NCBI RefSeq assembly: GCF_000612585.1
Contig: NZ_JFCA01000031.1
Location: 1 to 64,000 of the forward strand
Source of the DNA: Pseudomonas sp. CHM02
GTDB lineage: Bacteria; Pseudomonadota; Gammaproteobacteria; Pseudomonadales; Pseudomonadaceae
Direction: 5' to 3'
Length of the DNA stretch: 64,000 nucleotides
A model generated the notes under the pieces. That model worked only from the letters and a program-made list of their open reading frames with translations, was not told where the DNA came from and ran no database searches. Positions 54,643-63,051 of the stretch are shown here, piece by piece. The position numbers and the translations under genes were made by a program. Positions within the stretch are counted from its first letter, which is position 1, and each line of letters starts with the position of its first letter.

Positions 54643-57148
54643 GGCAGACCACCGGTGCGGTTTCGTAGAGTTTATGATCGTCAGGCTCTTGCTCAGGGTT
54701 GATTTGCAGCCGGCAGGATTTGGAATCCGGCAGTGAAACCGTCAGGGTTTGCGGCCCATCGATATTGCTCAGGAACACCATGCCCTCACCCACTACGCTG
54801 GTCACAAAGCTGTTGCCTTCACCGAACACCGCGGCACCTTGAGGCAGTGGTCGGCCCTGTTCGTCCTGGGCTTCAAGCAACAGACGACGGACTTTCACCA
54901 CATCAAAGTTGAGAATATTGACTGAACCCCGACCGGCAGCGAGCACCTTGGTCCCATTCTTCAAGTCGACGCGCTTGGGCAGCGATTGGGTCTGCACCTG
55001 CAGATGGTTGTGACTGTAGGCCTGCAGCCCGGGAATCACTGCCTGGCCGCTGAAATCGGTCCATACCGGCCCTTGGGGCGTCGAGACCTTGGCCGCTCCG
55101 ATATCGCCCACGGAGACAATGCCAAACGTGTCCTGCACCGCATACGGCGAGAAGGTCACGCCGTGCTCATGGGCCACGATGCCGCCTTGCAGTTGGCCGG
55201 AATAGTGGGTGTTCGACGGATCACGGTCGACGCCCAAGCTCACGCGGGTATACAGCGGCAGGACGTCCACACGACCGCGCACGCTTTGCTCTCGCTCTTT
55301 CACGTCCCGATCAACACCGACCTCGTAGTTCACATAGTCGTTGACCCGCTCGCTGAGGGCGGCGCCGGCATCCAGCCGGTCACCTCGACGACTGACGTAA
55401 GTGCTCATACTCCGATCAGTCCCGAGGGGCACCGAGACCTGCAGCCTGACCGACGTGCCCTCGTCCAGCCGTTCGTCTCGGCGGTCGCCCCGAACCGGCT
55501 CCAAGCGCCGAGGCTCGGTCGCACCTACCTGAGCGTCGGCGATCAGTGCGACCCCCACGCCGTTGAACGTGTTGTTCCACGAGGCAATGAGGTGATCGTT
55601 GGATTGCCCGTCAAATTGCGAGTTACGGGTGAAACCGAGGGAGAAGCCACCCAGGGACGGGTCCGCCCAGCTCAAACCTGCCGTGTATTGGCGCTTGAAA
55701 CGCGCATCGAGGTCGTACCCACGCGACGCCTGGCCGGCGTCCAGTACCTCCCGGTAGCCGCGACTCTGTGCCGAGGCACTCAGGTTCATATTGAGGTTGG
55801 CGAACAACGGGCTTTCCAGCGACAACGTGCTGCGCGCGCCCCCTACCCCGTCCCGGCCATCACGGGACAGGTTATGGCGCACGCCCACGGTCATCTGATG
55901 AAAAAACACACTGCCCAGGGCGCCGCCCGCCGACTGATATTCATCGGTACTCAGCAAACCGAAGCCCAGCGACGAGCGCTGGCCAAGCCCCCAGGTGCCG
56001 CTGCCCATGGCAACTACAGGGGACTCCTGGTTGTCGACGGCCGTCTCACGCACCTTACCGAGGGAAAAATAGTACCCCGGCGCCACCGGTGCCCCACCAC
56101 GAAAGGAAGCAGCGGGCACCACGAAACTGCGCTTTGCCCCACGCACGTCAATCACGCTCACGTCGAGGTCGCTGGTGCTGTTCAGCAACGGTAGACCGGT
56201 CAGCCTGAACGGACCTTCCGGCACCAGGGTGGAGTGGATCAATGCGCCCGACTGACGGACTTCAACCCGTGACTGGCTGTGAGCCAGTCCTTCAACAACG
56301 ACATCGCTGTGGCCCGCACCGGTGCGCTGCTGGCCATCCGGGAAGAACTGCAAACCCGTTAGTTGTACACCGCCAAAGATAGGGTTGTTGCTGGAAATCT
56401 GTCCCACCTGGAAGGTCGACTGCAACGCCGCGATATCACGCTGGGCATAGGCATTCACCTGTTCGGTACGCGTCCTGCCATTGTCGGACACATAAAACTG
56501 GCGGCTGCGTACAATCCAATTACCCAGGTTGAATCCCGCCTCGGTATAGGCCGACACGAAACGACTTGACCCACTGCGCGAGTGGGTATCGAAACCCAAT
56601 AGGTCGTAATTGAAGATGGCGGCCGCGCCACCCTCGGAAAAATTCCCGCCCTCCCACTCCGGCGCACGCAGGGACTGGGTCGGCACCACCAGGGTGACCT
56701 CGTCGCTGCTGGGGCGCAGCCGCACCATGGTCGCCGGATATTCCCCAACGAAATCATGGCAGGCCTGGTCAGGGGTGATGCCCTCGCGCAGCAGCCTGGA
56801 CGGGGTAACCAGACCGGCTTTTGCCAGCAACGCAGGAGTGAAGCATAACTGCCCCTGATAATCGAAACGGGCATCGACCAACCCCAGCGGCGTGCCATTG
56901 ACTCGCAGCCCGACCACATGGACACCTTCGCGAAAGCGCGCTGCGCTACGAAAGTATTCGGACACCTGCGGATCAATTCCAAGGGAGGTCAACGCAGCCA
57001 GATCAAAACCCTCCCCCAGCCCAACCGCTGCGCTGGTACCTGGCAGACTCCACAGTGTCGCAAGCCCCAGCAGAATTCTGGAGCGAGCCAGGGAAACATG
57101 GCTCGGCACGCTATTGGCAGAGCGACGGGTATGCCTGTTCTTTTTCAT
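54632..57148 (-). CDS. Fimbrial outer-membrane usher (CS1/CooC-like)
   Basis: This 838-residue usher secretes and assembles pilus subunits across the outer membrane. A signal peptide follows MKKNRHTRRSANSVPSHV, then a barrel domain with the plug region and a C-terminal domain (LEAQDEQGRPLPQGAAVFGE, then KSCRLQINPEQE) typical of the CooC/TcfC C-terminal family of alternate chaperone-usher systems. The open frame runs 120 bases further, but I chose the ATG at 57148, just downstream of the chaperone stop. It is upstream of the minor subunit. Full length suggests it is functional. Confidence 0.85.
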   Translation of the reverse strand: MKKNRHTRRSANSVPSHVSLARSRILLGLATLWSLPGTSAAVGLGEGFDLAALTSLGIDPQVSEYFRSAARFREGVHVVGLRVNGTPLGLVDARFDYQGQLCFTPALLAKAGLVTPSRLLREGITPDQACHDFVGEYPATMVRLRPSSDEVTLVVPTQSLRAPEWEGGNFSEGGAAAIFNYDLLGFDTHSRSGSSRFVSAYTEAGFNLGNWIVRSRQFYVSDNGRTRTEQVNAYAQRDIAALQSTFQVGQISSNNPIFGGVQLTGLQFFPDGQQRTGAGHSDVVVEGLAHSQSRVEVRQSGALIHSTLVPEGPFRLTGLPLLNSTSDLDVSVIDVRGAKRSFVVPAASFRGGAPVAPGYYFSLGKVRETAVDNQESPVVAMGSGTWGLGQRSSLGFGLLSTDEYQSAGGALGSVFFHQMTVGVRHNLSRDGRDGVGGARSTLSLESPLFANLNMNLSASAQSRGYREVLDAGQASRGYDLDARFKRQYTAGLSWADPSLGGFSLGFTRNSQFDGQSNDHLIASWNNTFNGVGVALIADAQVGATEPRRLEPVRGDRRDERLDEGTSVRLQVSVPLGTDRSMSTYVSRRGDRLDAGAALSERVNDYVNYEVGVDRDVKEREQSVRGRVDVLPLYTRVSLGVDRDPSNTHYSGQLQGGIVAHEHGVTFSPYAVQDTFGIVSVGDIGAAKVSTPQGPVWTDFSGQAVIPGLQAYSHNHLQVQTQSLPKRVDLKNGTKVLAAGRGSVNILNFDVVKVRRLLLEAQDEQGRPLPQGAAVFGEGNSFVTSVVGEGMVFLSNIDGPQTLTVSLPDSKSCRLQINPEQEPDDHKLYETAPVVCHVR

Positions 57149-57155
57149 AGGCCCG

Positions 57156-57872
57156 TCAATCCGCATCAACCGTAACGGGCGCACGGTAACTGTCCACCGT
57201 AAACCCGTAGACCGTGGCCGGTTGAATTCCCACGGCCACCACTCCCGCCACCGAGCCTGCCGACGCAAGCGTCAGCACTTCGCCCGGCAGGATGTAGGTT
57301 CGCGGCAACGTTGCAACGCTTGCCTGCGGATGCAGTTGTACTTCCATCCCCAGGCGCACGACGTAAGCGCTGTTGTTGTGGACCCTCAACTGTTCCCCTT
57401 CACGCGTCCATGTCAGCAGCTGCCAGGGCGCGTCATGCCTGGGCAAGCCTTTGGGATGCAGGATCAATGGCAGGCTCTGGCGCAGGGTGATACCAATGGT
57501 CGCACCGCCAGGTGCACGTGCCTCGGGGATACCTTCAAAGGAAACCCGTTTCAGGCGCTGGGTCTTGAGCGGTGTCCTTGTGGTACTGATGAAGCGAACC
57601 AATTGGGTGTCGCCCGCTTCGACCCGAGTAATCGGAGGCGTCACGATCAACAAGGGTTCCAGGTCTTCCGGTATGTTTTGTATGACCGAATGAAGCAACG
57701 CAGGGCCAGGGTCCGTATTTTTAACATTAAGTGTCGCCTCACCCTCTTCCTCATTCAGAATGACAACGGTTGTCTCGGGCTGCATTCCGTCCGCCACTGC
57801 CATACCGCACAAAAAAAGGCACAGGCTTATATAGAACAGCAACGACTTCACGATTATTGATAAAGCATTCAC
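57156..57872 (-). CDS. Fimbrial periplasmic chaperone
   Basis: This 238-residue protein has a signal peptide (about 1-30) and an immunoglobulin-like PapD-type fold with EEEGEATLNVKNTDPGPALL, LIVTPPITRVEAGDTQLVRF and a conserved RFISTTRTPLKTQRLKRVSF stretch. I chose the GTG at 57872, which follows GGTGGGGA, because the longer frame overlaps the subunit gene and adds a non-conserved extension. It keeps subunits from aggregating and passes them to the usher. It lies between the major subunit and the usher. Confidence 0.78.
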   Translation of the reverse strand: MNALSIIVKSLLFYISLCLFLCGMAVADGMQPETTVVILNEEEGEATLNVKNTDPGPALLHSVIQNIPEDLEPLLIVTPPITRVEAGDTQLVRFISTTRTPLKTQRLKRVSFEGIPEARAPGGATIGITLRQSLPLILHPKGLPRHDAPWQLLTWTREGEQLRVHNNSAYVVRLGMEVQLHPQASVATLPRTYILPGEVLTLASAGSVAGVVAVGIQPATVYGFTVDSYRAPVTVDAD

Positions 57873-57987
57873 CGATTTTCCCCACCGCCATAAAATCGAA
57901 CACCAACAAATGCACACGCTAAAACAGCCGACACTTGACAGAGACAAGTAAGTGTCTTTGCGTTTATGCCGGCTATTAATGACGTAC

Positions 57988-58638
57988 TTAGATATAATCC
58001 ACAGACAGACTGGTGCGACCATCCAGCGTTACATCACGGGTCAGGTCCAAATCCTGCGTGCGGTTGATAACGGCTTTCACTTCAAGCGTGCCTGTAAGAC
58101 TGGTGACGGATGCAGGTACCGCAGTGGTGCCGCTACGCCAGGAATACTGGGCAGGCGATTGGGCGACTTTACCGTCACTGTTCTGCCAGGCCGCCCCCTG
58201 ACTGCTGCGCATGATGGGGCTCAGGGTCCCGCTGGACGATTGCAGGTTTTTGAGAGTAACGGAGTACCCACCGGTACGCTTGCTATTGGCGATGCCCAGG
58301 CCGTAGTTCTGCGCCTCGGTGAAACCGGCACCGAGGATGCCTGTCACCTTGCTGGCGGATTGCAGGTCGCTCAGCGCCACTCGAAACTGCGCCGGCGCTT
58401 GGCCGCAACTGATATTCAAGCTCACCGTTTTTGCTGCAAGAGGAGTGAACTGCGTCGGCGACAAGCTTGTGGCGAGAATTGTCTGATAATCGACGATACC
58501 GCCACCGGCGAGGCTAAGGCTGCAAGCCACCGGTTTGATAGTCCCTCGTACAATCAGCTCAGCAACATTCGTTGCATGGGCCCCGATACTTGCGGCCAAG
58601 CAAAGAGCACCCACTGTCACACCAAGCATTTTTTTCAT
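57988..58638 (-). CDS. Fimbrial major subunit, DUF1120 family
   Basis: This 216-residue protein has a signal peptide (MKKMLGVTVGALCLAASIGA, cleavage near AHA-T) and a beta-rich mature domain that starts NVAELIVRGTIKPVACSLSL. The pattern matches the DUF1120 family of putative fimbrial subunits common in pseudomonads and Burkholderia. It is first in the operon and precedes the chaperone by 115 bases. High expression is likely given the position. The family assignment is by pattern. Confidence 0.75.
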   Translation of the reverse strand: MKKMLGVTVGALCLAASIGAHATNVAELIVRGTIKPVACSLSLAGGGIVDYQTILATSLSPTQFTPLAAKTVSLNISCGQAPAQFRVALSDLQSASKVTGILGAGFTEAQNYGLGIANSKRTGGYSVTLKNLQSSSGTLSPIMRSSQGAAWQNSDGKVAQSPAQYSWRSGTTAVPASVTSLTGTLEVKAVINRTQDLDLTRDVTLDGRTSLSVDYI

Positions 58639-59082
58639 ATTCAACCTGTCATCTGTAATGAGCAGGTGCATTTACGACGGCCGAACATTCCGACCATAAA
58701 TAAATAACACCACGGCGTAATTGCCGGATGACAGTCTGTCGCTTTGGTACCTGATTAAAGAATCAGACCAGGCGGCAGTTATTGTGGGAACCGTTAAAAT
58801 AAACAGCGAGCCAAGCCGAAACACTCAGTAGGTGCAAATACAAAATCAATAAGCTATTAGTCGCTCCCTTGTAGGCAAATTCATAAACGGCATAAAAACA
58901 ACAAAAGGTTAATAAAGCCTACAAGGATAACCTTGCATTCTCTTTGAACTTAGACAACTACCCTACATTTCCCACAAGAATGCCTCACAGACAGCCACAG
59001 AGAAATTACCGAAGCCGTACGCGTTGGCACCAAAGGTCGATCGTGGCACGATGGCTGGGTTATCGACCGAGACCCCCTAACC
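58639..59082. other. Intergenic region between fimbrial operon and ppx
   Basis: No gene is convincing in these 444 bases. The stretch from about 58700 to 58960 is clearly AT-rich compared with the rest of the window and carries the divergent promoters. It contains the 10-base inverted repeat at 58867-58926. Confidence 0.7.
58867..58926. repeat. 10-bp perfect inverted repeat with AT-rich centre
   Basis: CCTTGTAGGC (58867-58876) and GCCTACAAGG (58917-58926) are perfect inverse copies around 40 bases of AT-rich DNA. It lies 229-288 bases upstream of the fimbrial subunit start. It could be a hairpin, a regulator site pair or the ends of a small invertible or mobile segment; none is shown. Confidence 0.7.
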
Positions 59083-60585
59083 ATGCCGCAATCCCAAGCC
59101 AAGAATCTGTCCCTGATCGCCGCCATCGACCTGGGCTCCAACAGCTTTCACATGGTCGTGGCCAAGGCCCAGAACGGCGAAATCCGCATCCTTGAGCGGC
59201 TGGGCGAAAAAGTGCAGCTGGCTGCCGGCATCGACGACGAGCGCCAGCTCAATGAAGAGTCCATGCAGCGCGGGCTCGATTGCCTCAAGCGGTTCGCCCA
59301 ATTGATCAACGGCATGCCGCTGGGCGCCGTGCGCATCGTCGGCACCAACGCCCTGCGTGAAGCCCGCAACCGTGGCGAATTCATCCGCCGCGCCGAAGAG
59401 ATCCTCGGGCACCCGGTAGAAGTCATCTCCGGCCGTGAAGAAGCACGTCTTATCTATCTGGGCGTGTCCCACACCTTGGCCGATACCCCCGGCAAACGCC
59501 TGGTCGCCGACATCGGCGGCGGCAGTACCGAATTCATCATTGGCCAGCGCTTCGAACCGCTGTTGCGCGAAAGCCTGCAGATGGGCTGCGTCAGCTACAC
59601 GCAACGCTATTTCAAGGATGGCAAGATCACCCCGGCGCGCTACGCCCAGGCCTATACGGCGGCGCGACTGGAGATCATGAGCATTGAGCACGCCCTGCAC
59701 CGCCTGACGTGGGATGAGGCCATCGGTTCGTCCGGCACCATCCGCGCCATCGGCCTGGCCCTCAAGGCCGGCGGCCACGGTACCGGCGAGGTCAACGCCG
59801 AAGGCCTGGCATGGCTCAAGCGCAAGCTGTTCAAGCTGGGGGACGCCGAGAAAATCGACTTCGACGGTATCAAGCCTGATCGTCGCACGATCTTCCCGGC
59901 AGGCCTGGCGATTCTCGAAGCGATCTTCGACGCCCTCGAACTGCAACGCATGGACCACTGCGACGGCGCCCTGCGCGAAGGCGTGCTCTACGACCTGCTG
60001 GGTCGTCACCACCACGAAGACGTGCGTGAGCGCACGCTCACCTCGTTGATGGAGCGTTATCACGTCGACCTGGAACAAGCCGCCCGCGTGGAGCGCAAGG
60101 CCTTGCACGCCTTCGATCAGGTGGCCGAGGACTGGGACCTGGAAGACGGCGTATGGCGCGAGCTGCTGGGCTGGGCCGCCAAGGTGCACGAAGTGGGCCT
60201 GGATATCGCCCACTACCATTACCACAAGCACGGCGCCTACCTGATCGAACACTCGGACCTGGCCGGCTTCTCCCGGGAAGACCAGCAAATGCTCGCCCTG
60301 TTGGTGCGCGGCCATCGCCGGAACATCCCCAAGGACAAGTTCGCCGAATTCGGTGACGAAGGCATCAAGCTGATTCGCCTGTGCGTGCTGCTGCGCTTTG
60401 CGATCCTGTTCCACCACATTCGCGGCACCCAGCAAATGCCCCAGGTGACCCTGCGCGCCAACGGCGACAGCCTGGATGTGGTGTTCCCGAAAGGCTGGCT
60501 GGATGAGAACCAACTGACCCAGGCGGACTTCGCCCAGGAAGCCGAGTGGCTGACGCGGGTGGGGTTCAGCCTGAACCTGCGCTAA
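59083..60585 (+). CDS. ppx: Exopolyphosphatase
   Basis: This 500-residue enzyme of the Ppx/GppA family removes terminal phosphate from polyphosphate. The actin-like ATPase-type fold shows AAIDLGSNSFHMVVAK (about 13-28) and the second phosphate loop VADIGGGSTEFIIG (about 145-158). The C-terminal HD-like region follows (HEDVRERTLTSLMERY). It is convergent with ppk and separated from it by a REP element. The start MPQSQAKNLSLIA is supported by the family. The length is standard for Pseudomonas Ppx. Confidence 0.95.
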   Translation: MPQSQAKNLSLIAAIDLGSNSFHMVVAKAQNGEIRILERLGEKVQLAAGIDDERQLNEESMQRGLDCLKRFAQLINGMPLGAVRIVGTNALREARNRGEFIRRAEEILGHPVEVISGREEARLIYLGVSHTLADTPGKRLVADIGGGSTEFIIGQRFEPLLRESLQMGCVSYTQRYFKDGKITPARYAQAYTAARLEIMSIEHALHRLTWDEAIGSSGTIRAIGLALKAGGHGTGEVNAEGLAWLKRKLFKLGDAEKIDFDGIKPDRRTIFPAGLAILEAIFDALELQRMDHCDGALREGVLYDLLGRHHHEDVRERTLTSLMERYHVDLEQAARVERKALHAFDQVAEDWDLEDGVWRELLGWAAKVHEVGLDIAHYHYHKHGAYLIEHSDLAGFSREDQQMLALLVRGHRRNIPKDKFAEFGDEGIKLIRLCVLLRFAILFHHIRGTQQMPQVTLRANGDSLDVVFPKGWLDENQLTQADFAQEAEWLTRVGFSLNLR

Positions 60586-60644
60586 CGCGATCTAACGAGC
60601 GGCGGGCTTGCTGTGGTGAAAGGGCTCTAATGTATGAGCAGGCT

Positions 60645-60784
60645 TGTTGTGGTGAGCGGGCTTGCCCCGCGCTGGGCTGCGAAGCGGCCCTAACGCCAAA
60701 CGCCGCGTTCTGCCTGGCAGAATGCGGTCGTTTTTAGTTGGGGCGGCTGCGCCACCCAGCGCGGGGCAAGCCCGCTCACTACAC
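60645..60784. repeat. Second-class REP inverted repeat between ppx and ppk
   Basis: TTGTGGTGAGCGGGCTTGCC (60646 onward) and GCGGGGCAAGCCCGCTCACT (ending 60780) are inverted arms. The spacer holds another small hairpin. A further fragment, GCTTGCTGTGGTGAAAG, sits just before at 60606. It is the same class as 23107-23251 and 36465-36602. Confidence 0.85.
60703..60736 (+). terminator. Possible terminator of ppx within the REP element
   Basis: CCGCGTTCTGCC and GGCAGAATGCGG pair with one G-T wobble and a one-base centre, followed by TCGTTTTT. It lies about 120 bases beyond the ppx stop. Confidence 0.4.
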
Positions 60785-60810
60785 AGGCTTGCTCACACTT
60801 TAGAACCCGC

Positions 60811-63033
60811 TTAGTTCACCGTCAGAATCGGGCTACCCAGCTTCTCCAGCAACGTCGCCTGCGCACTGCGCGGGTTCTGGTTGCCGGTCGGCGTGTTGCG
60901 CACGTAGCGGCCGTCCGACTGCAGGCTCCAGCTATGGGTGTTGTCGGTGAGGTAGCTTTCCAGCTCCTTCTTGACCCGCATGATCAGCTTCTTGCCTTCA
61001 ACCGGGAAGCACGTCTCTACGCGCTTATCGAGGTTGCGCTCCATCCAGTCGGCGCTGGAGAGGAACATCTGCTCTTCTCCACCGTTGAGGAAGTAGAACA
61101 CCCGTGTGTGCTCCAGGAAGCGGCCGATGATCGAACGCACATGAATATTGTGCGACACGCCGACAATGCCAGGGCGCAGGCAGCACATGCCGCGCACCAC
61201 CAGGTCGATACGCACGCCGGACTGGCTGGCCTTGTACAACGCGCGGATGATCTTCGGATCGGTCAGCGAGTTGAACTTGGCGATGATGTGCGCCGGTTTG
61301 CCGTCCAGGGCGAACTGGGTCTCGCGGGCAATCATGTCGAGCATGCCCTTCTTGAGGGTGAACGGCGCGTGCAGCAGCTTCTTCATGCGCAAGGTCTTGC
61401 CCATGCCGATCAACTGGCTGAACAACTTGCCGACGTCTTCACACAAGGCGTCGTCGGAGGTCAGCAGGCTATAGTCGGTGTAGAGCTTGGCGTTGCCGGC
61501 GTGGTAGTTGCCGGTACCCAAGTGGGCGTAACGCACGATCTCTCCGGCTTCGCGGCGCAGGATCAGCATCATCTTGGCGTGGGTCTTGAAGCCGACCACG
61601 CCGTAGATCACCACTGCACCCGCCGCTTGCAGTCGGCTGGCCAGTTGCAGGTTGGACTCTTCGTCGAACCGCGCCCGCAACTCGATCACCGCGGTGACTT
61701 CCTTGCCGTTGCGCGCGGCGTCGACCAGGGCATCGACGATTTCCGAGTTGGCGCCGGAACGGTACAGGGTCTGGCGTACAGCGAGTACGTGCGGGTCCTT
61801 GGCGGCCTGGCGCAGCAGGTCCACCACCGGCGTGAAGGACTCGAACGGGTGCAGCAGCAGGATGTCCTGCTTGCTCACCACGCTGAAAATATTCTCGCTG
61901 TTCTGCAGCAGTTTCGGGATCTGCGGGGTGAACGGGGTGTATTGCAGCTCCGGGTGGCTGTCCAGGCCGGTGATGCTGAACAGGCGCGTCAGGTTCACCG
62001 GGCCATTGACCTGATACAGCTCCGACTCGCCCAGGTTGAACTGCTTGAGCAGGTAGTCCGACAGGTGTTTGGGGCAGGTGTCGGCGACTTCCAGGCGCAC
62101 GGCATCACCGTAGCGCCGCGAAAACAGCTCGCCACGCAGGGCACGGGCCAAGTCTTCGACGTCTTCGGAGTCCAGCGCCAGGTCGGCGTTACGGGTCAGG
62201 CGGAACTGATAGCAGCCTTTCACTTTCATGCCCTGGAACAGGTCATCGGCGTGTGCATGGATCATCGACGACAGGAATACATAGTTATCGCCAGGCCCCC
62301 CCACCTCTTCCGGTACCTTGATGATCCGTGGCAACAGACGCGGCGCCGGGATGATCGCCAAGCCGGAATCGCGACCGAAGGCATCGATACCTTCCAGCTC
62401 GACGATGAAGTTGAGGCTTTTGTTCACCAGCAGCGGGAACGGGTGCGTCGGGTCGAGGCCGATCGGGGTGATAATCGGCGCGATCTCGTCGCGGAAGTAG
62501 CGGCGCACCCAAGTCTTGATCTTGGTGGTCCAGTGACGACGACGGATGAAGCGAACCTGATGTTTTTCCAGTTCCGGCAGCAGGATATCGTTGAGGATCG
62601 CGTACTGGCGGTCCACATGGCCGTGTACCAGCTCGCTGATGCGCGCCAGGGCCTGGTGCGGCTGCAGGCCATCGGCGCCGGCCTGCTCGCGGGCGAAGGT
62701 GATCTGCTTCTTGAGGCCCGCCACGCGGATTTCGAAGAACTCGTCCAGGTTGCTGGAGAAGATCAGCAGGAATTTGAGCCGCTCCAGCAGCGGATAGGAC
62801 TCATCCAGCGCCTGCTCGAGCACGCGGATGTTGAATTGCAGTTGTGACAGCTCGCGATGGATGTACAGGCTGCTGTCATCCAGGTTGGTCACGGCGACCA
62901 CCGGGGCCGGCACGGGCGGCTCGGCCACCACTGCCGGTGCGGCGGGCTCGTGCTCCGGCGGGGTCTCGCTGACTTGTTCAACCACCGGGTGAGCGTCTTT
63001 TACGGCAACTTCTGTGAGTCCTTCGGTATTCAT
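60811..63033 (-). CDS. ppk1: Polyphosphate kinase 1
   Basis: This 740-residue enzyme makes long-chain polyphosphate from ATP. Domains follow the family: a helical N domain (SSLYIHRELSQLQFNIRVLE), a head domain (about 150-370) and two C-terminal domains with the catalytic histidine in VGFKTHAKMMLILRR and the second phosphate-binding stretch SSADWMERNLDKRVE. The first 50 residues are a proline- and valine-rich extension that is not conserved. It lies 18 bases after the hemB stop on the same strand, so the two may be cotranscribed. Confidence 0.95.
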   Translation of the reverse strand: MNTEGLTEVAVKDAHPVVEQVSETPPEHEPAAPAVVAEPPVPAPVVAVTNLDDSSLYIHRELSQLQFNIRVLEQALDESYPLLERLKFLLIFSSNLDEFFEIRVAGLKKQITFAREQAGADGLQPHQALARISELVHGHVDRQYAILNDILLPELEKHQVRFIRRRHWTTKIKTWVRRYFRDEIAPIITPIGLDPTHPFPLLVNKSLNFIVELEGIDAFGRDSGLAIIPAPRLLPRIIKVPEEVGGPGDNYVFLSSMIHAHADDLFQGMKVKGCYQFRLTRNADLALDSEDVEDLARALRGELFSRRYGDAVRLEVADTCPKHLSDYLLKQFNLGESELYQVNGPVNLTRLFSITGLDSHPELQYTPFTPQIPKLLQNSENIFSVVSKQDILLLHPFESFTPVVDLLRQAAKDPHVLAVRQTLYRSGANSEIVDALVDAARNGKEVTAVIELRARFDEESNLQLASRLQAAGAVVIYGVVGFKTHAKMMLILRREAGEIVRYAHLGTGNYHAGNAKLYTDYSLLTSDDALCEDVGKLFSQLIGMGKTLRMKKLLHAPFTLKKGMLDMIARETQFALDGKPAHIIAKFNSLTDPKIIRALYKASQSGVRIDLVVRGMCCLRPGIVGVSHNIHVRSIIGRFLEHTRVFYFLNGGEEQMFLSSADWMERNLDKRVETCFPVEGKKLIMRVKKELESYLTDNTHSWSLQSDGRYVRNTPTGNQNPRSAQATLLEKLGSPILTVN

Positions 63034-63051
63034 CGAGTGTTCCTGTGAGGG

